From the NCBI GenBank assembly GCA_019359695.1, contig JAHHGV010000017.1, positions 1 through 64,000 on the forward strand: a stretch of DNA of 64,000 bases. The letters are read 5' to 3'. This DNA is from Brasilonema angustatum HA4187-MV1 (lineage in GTDB: Bacteria; Cyanobacteriota; Cyanobacteriia; Cyanobacteriales; Nostocaceae). Shown piece by piece: positions 55,826 through 64,000 of the stretch (its first letter is position 1; every line of letters begins with the position of its first letter). Made by a program: the position numbers and the translations under genes. The notes under the pieces are model-generated. The model did not search any database, was not told where the DNA came from, and was given only the letters and a program-made list of their open reading frames with translations.

Positions 55826-56250
55826 TTCTGTTGTACTAAAATAACACTCTTAACCCTAAACACAACAAGGCAATCCCTGTTGAAGGGAAGTATTTCAATT
55901 TCTATAGTAATAAAATTAATATACAAAACGAAACAACCGTATTCCGGATGTCCTGAGCAAAGTTTTGGTAGACACACCTGATACAAGGCACTTGGGTCAC
56001 TACCTAATTATACTAGAGAGCAATTTATCTTGCGTTTGGTTTTTTCAGACTTGTCTGTGGTGGACAAGTACAATTATTTCCAGGATTAGTAGGATTAGAT
56101 GCTTGGGAACCGCTAATATTAATATCACGGAACTGTACTACGACAGAGTTAAAAAGGGGGTAAAATAGCCCACTGAATAATAAGATTCCCGACAACTCTT
56201 GCGAAGTCGGGAATTTGAGCAGGCACTTTCACACAAATCAAATAGGATTG
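55826..56250. other. Spacer with a hairpin repeat
   Basis: A 425-bp gap between divergent-history minus-strand genes. The only structure is a hairpin repeat at 56184-56214 (ATTCCCGAC / GTCGGGAAT), of the family seen at 2607 and 43621. Short ORFs here look accidental. Confidence 0.5.
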
Positions 56251-57147
56251 CTATAGTTGGGTACTGTAAGCACTATAACCATAGGCTAGAGTTTCTTTCA
56301 TCGCAGCCGACGGCTTAAGACTTCTGTTAATTGAATTAGCAAAGGGTATCTGGATTCCTTTGATGGTTTCTGGTAAAATCGCGTATTCTTGTGTTGGTTC
56401 CACAGTGTATTGTGGACACTTGCCTTTCATTCCAGAATTCGTTAACATTGCATCTATTTCTGCAGATGAATATTGCTTGAGATAAACTGAGTTTTGTTTT
56501 GGGTTAAGCCTTCTGACTAAATTATGAATTATATGAGAAGGACAAGACTTGTTGTGGAAAGAATGATTGAAGACAAAAGTTCCACCTGGCTTGAGTACAC
56601 GAGATACTTCAACCAAGAGGTTTCTAATCTGTGCTTCTGGTATATGCATAAAAACACAGTTAGAAATTATCAAATCTACAGAATTATCTTCTAAAGGCAG
56701 TAATTCAGCAGAAGCACAAATAATGTAAAACTCTGCTCCTGGGAAAAAATCATATTCTTGCTTACACTTGAGTAAGCGTCGCAATAAAGACTCCGAGATA
56801 TCAATGCCATAATATTTTTGACACCTCAAATTTTTGTCCTTTGAAAGAAACAAAGGAATTCGACCATAGCCACAGCCAATTTCCAGAATAGAATCAACAG
56901 ACTTATTGATAGGAAACTTATTCCAAGTTCCTCCAGGTCTTCCGGTTAAAAGAGTGTAATCTTGTTTAAGTGGCGATGTTTCTTCTGCTTGTTCAATTTT
57001 TTGAGAACCGTAGTACGTCTTACCAATTTCGTCCCATCTTTGTTTTTGTTCCGTACTGTTTAACTGTTCATAATCGTTAGGAAAATAGATGCCATCCCGA
57101 AGTTGAAAGTCATTCAAACTGATTTTGGCGTTGAGTGATGTGCTCAT
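56251..57147 (-). CDS. SAM-dependent class I methyltransferase
   Basis: 298 residues from ATG 57147. The SAM-binding motif I is DSILEIGCGYGRIPLFLS; motif II-like YYGIDISESLLRRL, the ASAELLPLEDNSVDLIISN region and VSRVLKPGGTFVFNHS complete a Methyltransf_11-type domain. The N-terminus (~1-75) is specific and helical; the C-terminus has an unusual tail (NRSLKPSAAMKETLAYGYSA). It could act on a small molecule or a sugar/lipid; no partner genes point to a substrate. The gene stands alone. Confidence 0.83.
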   Translation of the reverse strand: MSTSLNAKISLNDFQLRDGIYFPNDYEQLNSTEQKQRWDEIGKTYYGSQKIEQAEETSPLKQDYTLLTGRPGGTWNKFPINKSVDSILEIGCGYGRIPLFLSKDKNLRCQKYYGIDISESLLRRLLKCKQEYDFFPGAEFYIICASAELLPLEDNSVDLIISNCVFMHIPEAQIRNLLVEVSRVLKPGGTFVFNHSFHNKSCPSHIIHNLVRRLNPKQNSVYLKQYSSAEIDAMLTNSGMKGKCPQYTVEPTQEYAILPETIKGIQIPFANSINRSLKPSAAMKETLAYGYSAYSTQL

Positions 57148-57400
57148 GAGATTATTCCTGCTCAAGTCCTTAATATGTTTCTGGTTATACTCTGAAGTTC
57201 ATCTAAACTTCAAGTCCTCTTACTTATCGTTTTTACTTTTATTTATACATAGAAAAAAATTTCTTCTATTCCAAAGTCTTACATAACCGAGGGGAGGGGA
57301 AAGGGTAAGGAGGCAGGGGGAAAGGGATATAAGCCTCGCGCTTGATGCCTGGGTGAGGCACTAGCTCCTATCTTAATTGTGGATCACGCGTTAAACAGAA

Positions 57401-57433
57401 GATTTTTAAGGGCACGTAGTGCCCTTAAAAATC
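57401..57433. repeat. Perfect hairpin
   Basis: A 15-bp perfect inverted repeat (GATTTTTAAGGGCAC / GTGCCCTTAAAAATC) with the loop GTA. It lies in the ~700-bp spacer 57148-57863, which otherwise holds low-complexity purine-rich and CT-rich runs (57290-57330, 57475-57525) and a GCGATCGCC site, but no gene. Confidence 0.7.
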
Positions 57434-57863
57434 AGCGCCCATGCTTGAAACCCCTATTTTTAATTTAGTGGTTTGCTTTCCCCTTGCCCCTTTCCCCTTT
57501 CCCCCTTTTCCCTCTTTTTCATGGTTAAACAGTTATGTTTTTTGCGGGTGCTTCACCGTAAAGATATTTATCGCTATTTTCCATAAGTTGCGAAATCACT
57601 TTCTTGGGGCGGTTTCTCCGGAACATCGCCAGGGTAAGCCAGAGGCGAGAGGCGATCGCCTCTCGCCCCTGATTTTTCATGTCAGTTTCTATGCAAATAG
57701 CCTGATCAGAAAATTCCTTGAAGGCTAATGCACAAATAACTCACTACCTCTAGACATTTAGAAATACCTCGTTAGTCTGAGCAAATCCAATATTATAAAA
57801 ACTTATAATAACTTCGATAAAAAGTGAATACATAAAGATCGCAACTTATGACTCGACTGACAA

Positions 57864-58145
57864 ATGAGTGAGAAATATCTGCTCAAACTGTATATTACAG
57901 GATACACGCCCAGGTCCCAACGAGCGATATCCAATTTGATTCAGTTGTGCGAGTCACATCTGCGGAATAAACATGAGATAGTAATTATAGATGTGCTGGA
58001 GCAACCCCAGGTTGCTGAAGCTGAGAAAATTTTAGTAACCCCAACTTTAATTAAGGAATTTCCCTTACCAAAAGTACGAATTATCGGTGATTTATCAAAT
58101 ACACACACAGTTTTGTTTGGGCTTAATATTCCCCATAAGCAGTAA
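57864..58145 (+). CDS. KaiB-like protein
   Basis: 93 residues in the KaiB family: YLLKLYITGYTPRSQRAISN, VIIDVLEQPQVAEAEKILVT, PTLIKEFPLPKVRIIGDLSN, VLFGLNIP. It has the KaiB core but lacks the acidic C-terminal tail of clock KaiB, like the KaiB paralogues found next to kaiC-like genes. KaiB proteins switch fold to bind KaiC. It lies 64 bp before a kaiC-like gene, so it is probably a dedicated partner of that ATPase. A role outside the main clock is inferred. Confidence 0.88.
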   Translation: MSEKYLLKLYITGYTPRSQRAISNLIQLCESHLRNKHEIVIIDVLEQPQVAEAEKILVTPTLIKEFPLPKVRIIGDLSNTHTVLFGLNIPHKQ

Positions 58146-58209
58146 AATACATTAAGAATACTAATTAGTTGTATTGATTTTTTTTATATAAAAGTTTAAA
58201 TTTCACCAA

Positions 58210-59703
58210 ATGAATCAAGAAAAAGAACAAGATTTGGTTGAGAAGCTTGTAACTGGAATTCCTGGCTTTGACATATTATCTGAGGGCGGATTACCCAAGT
58301 CACGAGTCACGTTAGTAGTTGGTACCGCAGGTAGTGGTAAGACTGTATTTGCATCTCAGTACCTTGCAGAGGGAATTAAACGGGGCGAAAATGGGGTGTT
58401 TGTGACTTTTGAAGAATCTCCCCAGCGTATACGAAAAAATATGCGAGGCTTTGGCTGGGATATCCGCAAATGGGAGGAGGAAGGGAAATGGGCGTTTGTT
58501 GATGCTTCTCGCCAACCTGGAGAAAAGCCTTTGGTGAGTGGAGAATACGACTTCGATTCTCTGATTGCTCGGATTCAGTATGCCATCAATCAGGTGGGTG
58601 CAGTGCGAGTCTCAATGGATTGCTTGGGAGCAATGTTTACTTATTTGCCTGATAAAGCTCAAGTCCGCAATGACTTATTCATGATTGGTTCAGTCTTGGA
58701 ACAAATTGAAAGTACGGTAGTTGTAACATCTGAACGCAATCAAGAGTACGGTGATATTAGCACCTACGGTGTTGAGGAGTTTGTTGCTGATAATGTGATT
58801 ATCCTGCGGAATGTGATATTCCAACAGAAGCGCCGACGAACTATAGAAATTCTTAAGTATAGAGGTAGTCCTCACAAGCAGGGAGAAATTCCTTTTTCAA
58901 TTGTTCCTGACAAAGGAATTGTGATTCTTCCCCTGTTTAGAACGGAAACAGCAGAAGAAAGCACAACTGATATCCGTATAACTTCTGGCGTTACCGAACT
59001 GGATGCTATGTGTGACAGTGGTTTTTTTCAAAATTCTATTATTCTTGTGTCAGGAGCTACAGGTACAGGCAAAACTTTGGTATCAACTCAGTTTATTGCA
59101 GCGGGGGCTAATAATAACGAACGTTGCTTATTGTTTGCTTTTGAGGAAAACCGAGAACTGATTTTGAGAAATGCGCTGGGGTGGAGTGTTGACTTTCGAC
59201 AGATGGAACGGGACGGGCAATTGAAATTTGTGTGTCGCAACCCAGAAGCACATCCACTAGAGTATCACTTGATCAAAATGCAAGAAATGATTGAGGAATT
59301 TCAACCTCATCGGGTAGCAATTGATAGTCTTTCAGCATTAGAGTGGGCTTCTAATACAGAAGGATTTCGGCAATTTCTTATTGGTCTTAATTCAATGATT
59401 AGAGAACGTAAAATGACGGCACTGTACACTTCCACAACTCCGATGAGTCTTGTTAGTAGTACCTCCACTTCCGAAAATCATATCTCTATTACTACTGATG
59501 TCATTATATTACTACGATATGTTGAAGTTTATGGGGAAATTCGCAGAGGAATAGCAGTGATAAAAATGCGCGGCTCACAGCACGATAAACAAATCCGAGA
59601 GTTTACAATTGACAATAGGGGTATGCACATTGGCAAACCATTTCGCAACATCACTGGCATTTTGATTGGTAATCCTATGTCTGGTTTTTACAAACCAAAA
59701 TGA
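58210..59703 (+). CDS. KaiC-like double-domain ATPase
   Basis: 497 residues, with two RecA-like domains. CI: Walker A VGTAGSGKTVFASQYLAEG and catalytic glutamates in FVTFEESPQRI. CII: SGATGTGKTLVSTQFIAAG and FAFEENRELI. The CII end has ENHISITTDVIILLRYVEVY and KMRGSQHDKQIREF as in KaiC. At the phosphorylation pair S431/T432 of S. elongatus KaiC (HISTITD) this protein reads HISITTD, so the Ser is kept and the Thr is shifted or replaced by Ile. It lies between a kaiB-like gene and a histidine kinase gene, which suggests a compact signalling unit. It is clearly a KaiC paralogue and unlikely to be the core clock copy. Confidence 0.9.
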   Translation: MNQEKEQDLVEKLVTGIPGFDILSEGGLPKSRVTLVVGTAGSGKTVFASQYLAEGIKRGENGVFVTFEESPQRIRKNMRGFGWDIRKWEEEGKWAFVDASRQPGEKPLVSGEYDFDSLIARIQYAINQVGAVRVSMDCLGAMFTYLPDKAQVRNDLFMIGSVLEQIESTVVVTSERNQEYGDISTYGVEEFVADNVIILRNVIFQQKRRRTIEILKYRGSPHKQGEIPFSIVPDKGIVILPLFRTETAEESTTDIRITSGVTELDAMCDSGFFQNSIILVSGATGTGKTLVSTQFIAAGANNNERCLLFAFEENRELILRNALGWSVDFRQMERDGQLKFVCRNPEAHPLEYHLIKMQEMIEEFQPHRVAIDSLSALEWASNTEGFRQFLIGLNSMIRERKMTALYTSTTPMSLVSSTSTSENHISITTDVIILLRYVEVYGEIRRGIAVIKMRGSQHDKQIREFTIDNRGMHIGKPFRNITGILIGNPMSGFYKPK

Positions 59704-59710
59704 TTAAAAC

Positions 59711-59769
59711 AGTTATCAGTTATCAGTTATCAGTTATCACTGTTAAGCGTTAAGCGTTAAGCGTTAAGC
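59711..59769. repeat. Two heptamer tandem repeat arrays
   Basis: AGTTATC repeated about four times (59711-59739) and GTTAAGC four times (59742-59769), typical short tandemly repeated heptamers of filamentous cyanobacteria. They lie in the 205-bp spacer between the kaiC-like and kinase genes. Confidence 0.85.
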
Positions 59770-59908
59770 GTTCACTGCTGAATACCTCTTTTTCTCCTCT
59801 TTCTACAGGAAGAGTAATAAACATAAGTCTTTGGGTGATATTGTGCAGCACCATTAGCGATTAATATTAAATTATATTAATCCTCAATTTACGAAAACTA
59901 GTTATAAA

Positions 59909-61879
59909 GTGGATAACAAATGTACCATATTATTTTTATTAAACTCGCCCCAATCTAGAGAAAATATCCTCGCTGTGATGAATGGGGCTGGTTTTGCAGT
60001 CGATGATAAGTGTATAGCAACAAAAGTTGATTACCTGACTTATCTCAATGGTGCTTGGGATGCGATCGTTGCCGAAGACAGTTTAAAAGATTTAGACGCC
60101 TTGGAAGCATTGCAAGAAATGCACGCGCAAAAGTTGAACATCCCTTTTGTGATTATTAATGGTACGGATAGCGCATTTATTGCCGTAAGATGTATTAAGG
60201 CAGGGGCAATAGATTACCTTTCCAAGGATGAACTGGCACGGCTTCCTGAAGTTATAAAACAGGCTCTTGCGGAAAAAACACAACCGTCCCAATTGTATAA
60301 GCAAGATTTAGAACAACAGCTACAACAACAGACACTAGAACTCGGTAAGCAAAAAGAGCACTCCCAACAAGTCGAAGCAACACTGCAAAAGGTTGAGCTA
60401 CAGTTGCAAACGCTGATTACCAAAAATGCTGACGGTATAGTGGTTGTAGATCGAGGTGGTGTTGTGCGTTTTATTAACCCAGCAGCACTAAACCTTTTTG
60501 CCTGCAAGCAAGAAGAACTCTTAGGTGAGTTGTTTGGCTTTCCTGTTGTTGGTGGGGATAATACAGAGGTCGATATTTACCCATATACATGTAACACAGA
60601 ACGCACCGCAGCAAAGGATAGTCTCGAAAAAATTGCCCAAATGCGCGTGGTAGAAATTGAGTGGCAAGGAGAAACTGCTTATCTTGTTTCTTTAAGAGAT
60701 ATCACAGAACGCAGGCGAGCTGAACAAGAGCGGAATAAACTTTTGGAAGAGGCTCAAGCAGCAAATCGCATAAAAGATGAGTTTCTTGCTGTCCTCTCGC
60801 ATGAATTGCGAACACCTTTAAATCCAATACTCGGGTGGGTGAAACTTTTACGCAGTGGTAAGCTTGATGATAACAGGAAAAAGCAGGCACTGGAAACTAT
60901 TGAGCGTAACACAAGCTTACAGGTGCAACTTATTAATGACTTGCTGAGTGTATCTAAAATTTTACGTGGTAAGCTAACTCTTAATCCAATTGCTGTTAAC
61001 CTGCAAACTGTAATTACTAAAGCTATAGAAAGTGTAGATCTTGCGGCTCAAGCTAAGTCAATTGAGATATTGACTGTATTTGATGCTAATCTGGGACTAG
61101 TTTTTGGTGATTCCAAACGATTGCAGCAAGTTATCTGGAATCTTCTTTCTAACGCGGTGAAATTTACGCCATCAAATGGACAAGTGACAGTTCAGTTAGA
61201 AAAGGTTGGCTTATACGCTCAAGTTCAAGTTATTGATACAGGCAAAGGTATAAAACCAGAATTTTTACCTTATATATTTGATTACTTCCGTCAACAAGAT
61301 AGTGGTTATACCAGAAAATTTGGAGGTTTGGGGTTAGGGCTTTCTCTTGTGCGCCACTTAGTTGAATTACACGGCGGAACTATTAAAGCTGAAAGTTTTG
61401 GTGAGGGAAAGGGAGCAACTTTTAGTGTTAGGCTTCCCTTGATGCTTGATCCTGCGATCACAACTGGTGGTGAGACTCGAAAAGATAATAACAGTCCAGA
61501 TTTACATGGTGTGCGGGTACTGGTTGTGGATGATGAACCAGACAACCGCGATTTTTTGGCTTTTCTACTAGAAGCTTATGGGGCTTCTGTACGTGCAGCC
61601 GCCTCAGGATATGAAGCGCTTTCATCATTGGTTGAAGAACAGCCAGATTTGCTGGTGAGTGATATTAAAATGCCAGAAATGGATGGTTATATGCTGATTC
61701 GTCAAATCAGATCTTTGCCAGCTGAACGAGGAGGACAAATTCCGGCGATCGCCCTCACTGCTTACCCCGGGCAGACTCCTCAACAGCAAGCTAATGGTAC
61801 TGGTTTTACGCTTCATTTTCCCAAGCCAATTGAACCAGTTCTCTTGGCGACAGCGATCGCAAATTTGGTTGAGAAATAA
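59909..61879 (+). CDS. Hybrid sensor histidine kinase (pseudo-receiver, PAS, HisKA, HATPase, receiver)
   Basis: 656 residues from a GTG start. Residues 1-125 look like a receiver domain, but the phospho-Asp position appears as Glu (AIVAEDSLKDLDALE), so it may be a pseudo-receiver. A Gln-rich coiled coil (~130-165) leads to a PAS domain (TLITKNADGIVVVDRGGVVR). HisKA has the phosphorylation site FLAVLSHELRTPLNPILGW. HATPase has NLLSNAVKFTP, DTGKGI and GGLGLGLSLVRHL. The C-terminal receiver is intact (VLVVDDEPDN; the Asp in LLVSDIKMPEMDG). It probably receives input from the KaiC-like protein encoded just upstream, as SasA does from KaiC; that is inference. Confidence 0.9.
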   Translation: MDNKCTILFLLNSPQSRENILAVMNGAGFAVDDKCIATKVDYLTYLNGAWDAIVAEDSLKDLDALEALQEMHAQKLNIPFVIINGTDSAFIAVRCIKAGAIDYLSKDELARLPEVIKQALAEKTQPSQLYKQDLEQQLQQQTLELGKQKEHSQQVEATLQKVELQLQTLITKNADGIVVVDRGGVVRFINPAALNLFACKQEELLGELFGFPVVGGDNTEVDIYPYTCNTERTAAKDSLEKIAQMRVVEIEWQGETAYLVSLRDITERRRAEQERNKLLEEAQAANRIKDEFLAVLSHELRTPLNPILGWVKLLRSGKLDDNRKKQALETIERNTSLQVQLINDLLSVSKILRGKLTLNPIAVNLQTVITKAIESVDLAAQAKSIEILTVFDANLGLVFGDSKRLQQVIWNLLSNAVKFTPSNGQVTVQLEKVGLYAQVQVIDTGKGIKPEFLPYIFDYFRQQDSGYTRKFGGLGLGLSLVRHLVELHGGTIKAESFGEGKGATFSVRLPLMLDPAITTGGETRKDNNSPDLHGVRVLVVDDEPDNRDFLAFLLEAYGASVRAAASGYEALSSLVEEQPDLLVSDIKMPEMDGYMLIRQIRSLPAERGGQIPAIALTAYPGQTPQQQANGTGFTLHFPKPIEPVLLATAIANLVEK

Positions 61880-61940
61880 GAAGGTGAGAAGAGATTTTGG
61901 CGTAGGGAAACCCAACAAAGAATAGTTGAGTGCAAATGTA

Positions 61941-62118
61941 CTATTTCTTTCGTTGAGTCCAACGCCAAGTGAACCAGCCAAAAAACAAAGTGGCTGCAAC
62001 ACTCCAAAACAAGCATGTCACTATGGGATGTAGTGGTTTGTTGAGAGATATTGTGATTGGTTTGTCGATGTGTTGAGTGACAACGCCAGAATCGTATAAT
62101 TTTCTCTTTTGATGACAT
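61941..62118 (-). pseudogene. Small single-helix membrane protein gene with a one-base frameshift
   Basis: From ATG 62118 the frame starts MSSK; removing one A from the AAAA run at codons 4-5 gives a continuous 58-residue protein: MSSKRKLYDSGVVTQHIDKP, then a transmembrane helix (HPIVTCLFWSVAATLFFGWF) and a basic tail TWRWTQRKK. In the actual frame order the two halves are out of register. It may be a pseudogene, a sequence error or a slippage site. Family not recognised. Confidence 0.4.
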
Positions 62119-62125
62119 CAATCTG

Positions 62126-62374
62126 TTAAAGCGACAAACAATCTGTTAACCGACATCCGGTCAGCTCCACGTTGGGAACACCGGGAAGGTTTTTCGCCTC
62201 CTGACACCCCTGCACTATCGCTGCGAACTCGGCCCAAGTGAGAAAACTCCCAAAAAAAACTATCTCCTGTTGCTGGTTCAACAAGACCATACAGATAAAA
62301 ATTTTTTCGTTGCCAACCAACAATACCTTCAGGTTTAACCCTGTATAGTGACTTTTTATTTGTTGCAGTGCCAA
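62126..62374 (-). CDS. Small hypothetical protein
   Basis: 82 residues from a TTG; the frame is open ~14 codons further upstream (FKLYTLDDINLALQQI), with no ATG. Content looks protein-like: VLLVGNEKIFICMVLLNQQQ then FGSFLTWAEFAAIVQGCQEA, ending LTGCRLTDCLSL. It ends 8 bp before the frameshifted small membrane protein gene, same strand, so the two may form a unit. I recognise no family. Confidence 0.4.
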   Translation of the reverse strand: MALQQIKSHYTGLNLKVLLVGNEKIFICMVLLNQQQEIVFFGSFLTWAEFAAIVQGCQEAKNLPGVPNVELTGCRLTDCLSL

Positions 62375-62548
62375 ATTAATGTCATCAAGAGTGTAAAGCT
62401 TGAACTCAAAGAGCGTTAAGCGTAAGAACTAGCACAGAGAACTTACAACTCTTCCTTATTTCATCTATTTCACCAAATTCATCCTTGATTGCGCGAACGG
62501 TGAGTACCTTAATACCTTATTTTGGTTTTCTTTTTTGTTTAAGTCCCG

Positions 62549-63289
62549 CTAAGTCATATAACGACCAGCGTTGAGGTGAATCGTCTGCCCTGTGATGTAT
62601 CCACACTCGATTAGCAGTCGTGCGACTTGTCCGACCTCATCCGGATAACCGAGGCGACCCATGGGTAAGCTCTCCAATGGAGGTAAGTCCATAGCCGCGA
62701 CCATGTCGGTTTCAATCAACGCGGGTGCTATAGCGTTGGCCGTGATCCCGCTGTCCCGCAATGACGCCGCATAGTGGTGCATCATGCCGATCAGTGCCGC
62801 CTTGGAACTGGCGTAAGCAGTGGAGATCATCCCGCCGGTCATTGCAGCCAGTGAAGAAAGGTAGATCAACCGTCCGAACCCTTGCTTGCTCATCTCGGGT
62901 ATTACTGCCTGAGTCAGTGCGAAGGCAGCTCTCACGTTGATGGAAAAGGTTTGGTCGAAATCTTCGAGACTGTTCTCGAATACTTCAGTCTTTCGCCCGA
63001 CACCAGCATTGTTGACTAAGATGGTAATCGGTCCCAATGCCTCATACGCCTGTCGCACCAACGCTGTCACGCTCGCTGAATCGGAGATGTCGGCCTGCAC
63101 GATTGTGGCCCGGACACCTGCCAAGCGAACAGCTTCTGCCGCTTGTTCGGCTGCATCGCGTCCTTCACGATAGTTGATCGTGACGTCACAACCTGCCGCA
63201 GCGATCGCAACGGCGATCGCTGCACCGATACCCCGGTTACCGCCCGTTACCAGAGCGTGTTGATGTCGACTGGCCTTTTGCTGCGTCAT
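62549..63289 (-). CDS. Short-chain dehydrogenase/reductase (FabG-like)
   Basis: 246 residues. Classical SDR: NAD(P)-binding VTGGNRGIGAAIAVAIAAAG, the NNAGVG motif, catalytic Ser in LIYLSSLAAMTGG and YASSK (Tyr-x3-Lys), and an end at GYITGQTIHLNAGRYM. Arg after the Gly-rich loop and NYREGRDAAEQ suggest NADPH use. It could be a 3-oxoacyl-ACP reductase or a specialised ketoreductase; no fatty acid genes are nearby. GC content is visibly higher than in the rest of the window, which suggests acquisition from another bacterium. Confidence 0.9.
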   Translation of the reverse strand: MTQQKASRHQHALVTGGNRGIGAAIAVAIAAAGCDVTINYREGRDAAEQAAEAVRLAGVRATIVQADISDSASVTALVRQAYEALGPITILVNNAGVGRKTEVFENSLEDFDQTFSINVRAAFALTQAVIPEMSKQGFGRLIYLSSLAAMTGGMISTAYASSKAALIGMMHHYAASLRDSGITANAIAPALIETDMVAAMDLPPLESLPMGRLGYPDEVGQVARLLIECGYITGQTIHLNAGRYMT

Positions 63290-63445
63290 TGTGTCAATGC
63301 TTCCTCAAAATCATGGTATGGTTGTGTTCTTAGTTCAATGTGTTTATTAAGGCATCTAGACTGTCAAAATGTGCCCTAAGTGAACGAGAGGCGCTCCTCT
63401 CGCCACCATGATGACTCGATTACCATGCTGGCTGAAGAGTCGCGC

Positions 63446-63554
63446 GGTTGTGTTGCAAAAATTTTCATACCCGTTACCTATAGCGTGCTAACAGGTAATT
63501 TTTCTTGTCTAAGCTGCTACTTGTAGTGTGCTTCTGATTTTTTGCAACACAACC
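63446..63554. mobile_element. Inverted-repeat remnant with IS6-like ends
   Basis: A 109-bp AT-rich segment bounded by a perfect 16-bp inverted repeat (GGTTGTGTTGCAAAAA / TTTTTGCAACACAACC). The TGTTGCAAA word recalls the ends of IS6-family elements. There is no transposase inside and no clear target duplication. It marks the change from cyanobacterial-looking DNA to the GC-rich gene on its right. Confidence 0.6.
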
Positions 63555-63597
63555 CGGACGGAAGCGTCCGGCTGCGGTTACGGTGGCCGCCCCATTC

Positions 63598-64000
63598 CTA
63601 CCGCACCCGCTCGAACACGATGACGATCTTCGTCCCGTCAGGACGGGTGAAGTTCTCGGTCATCCGACCCCCCTCGACCACGATGCGCAGGTCCTTGCGG
63701 GTCCGCACGTCGCCGATCCAGTTCGGGAAGGTCGACCCCTCGACGCGATCGCCAGTGAACTCGCCATTCTCATCGACCGTGTACGTGCCGAACATGCCGA
63801 TGTTCTTCGCCATCGCGATGCGGTTCTCTTCGTCCGTGCCTTGGCCGCGCACGTCGGACTTGAAACGGGGCACGTCGCCGTCGGTCAGGACCTCGACGTA
63901 ATGCATGTCGGGCGCGAAGATCAGCAGCCCGCTCGGATGCTTGCCGTAGGCGGGCTCGTTGCCGCTTGGCTTCTCGATCTCTGCCGACACCATTCGCCAG
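63598..64000 (-). CDS. Lipocalin-like domain protein (5' end outside the window)
   Basis: At least 134 residues. The frame runs to the window edge through WRMVSAEIE, which matches the GTW(R/K)LVS start of lipocalin-like domain proteins, so the true start is beyond 64000. Further landmarks are YGKHPSGLLIFAPDMHYVEV, the NIGMFGTYTVDENGEFTGD region and a C-terminal RPDGTKIVIVFERVR. It is probably a small secreted or cytoplasmic beta-barrel binding protein of unknown ligand. GC is about 60% by eye against about 42% in most of the window, and codon use is unlike its neighbours, pointing to recent transfer from a GC-rich bacterium. Confidence 0.72.
   Translation of the reverse strand, partial: WRMVSAEIEKPSGNEPAYGKHPSGLLIFAPDMHYVEVLTDGDVPRFKSDVRGQGTDEENRIAMAKNIGMFGTYTVDENGEFTGDRVEGSTFPNWIGDVRTRKDLRIVVEGGRMTENFTRPDGTKIVIVFERVR

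Noticed and set aside
57434-57728. 95-codon ORF before the kaiB-like gene
   Set aside because: Low-complexity Pro/Phe content from a CT-rich run and repeat DNA; no ribosome site.

Overview
The window is from a filamentous, probably heterocyst-forming cyanobacterium (Nostocales type). The evidence is the many HIP1 octamers (GCGATCGC), a fused vnfDG vanadium-nitrogenase gene, XisH/XisI, KaiB/KaiC-like proteins, DUF1822 and DUF928 proteins, short heptamer tandem repeats, and many small palindromic repeats. GC content looks to be in the low forties by eye, except for the last ~1.5 kb, which is visibly richer.

Layout. 1-5.6 kb: structural and cofactor-assembly genes of a vanadium nitrogenase (3' end of vnfDG, then vnfK, vnfE, vnfN). 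6-23.6 kb: a surface/signalling locus made of a secreted TPR-CHAT protein, a filamentous-haemagglutinin-type exoprotein, a DUF928 protein, a CHAT-CHASE2 membrane protein, a CHAT-STAND-WD40 giant, a DUF1822 protein and a sigma-70-like protein. The sigma/DUF1822/CHAT part was duplicated in tandem. One copy lost about 2.5 kb, and the two CHAT modules carry different C-terminal halves. 24.9-36.7 kb: an aromatic-precursor and specialised-metabolite cluster in one direction (DAHP synthase, phenylalanine ammonia-lyase, acyl-CoA ligase, ThDP carboligase, FabH-like enzyme without the catalytic His, Rieske oxygenase, TyrA). It ends in aroH and pheA, each broken by one in-frame stop. The enzyme set resembles furanolide (cyanobacterin-type) pathways. 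37-44 kb: a proline-rich beta-barrel protein, a kinase with MORN repeats, a broken xisH with xisI, trmFO and a tRNA-Arg(CCG). 44-51 kb: a repeat-flanked cysteine hydrolase, a STAND-WD40 gene split by a 10-bp duplication, a second STAND ATPase, and a DUF433/DUF5615 toxin-antitoxin-like pair. 51-57 kb: a two-RCK channel-like protein, two adjacent membrane-anchored Ser/Thr kinases and a methyltransferase. 57.8-61.9 kb: a KaiB-like, KaiC-like and hybrid histidine kinase set. 62.5-64 kb: an SDR and a GC-rich lipocalin-like gene next to an IS6-like inverted-repeat remnant, probably acquired DNA.

The strongest candidates for new biology are the PAL/ThDP/FabH-like cluster at 25-36.7 kb and the sigma-DUF1822-CHAT locus at 6-23.6 kb. 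A theme across the window is short repeats inserted in frame into large modular proteins. All calls come from reading the sequence; no database search was run.
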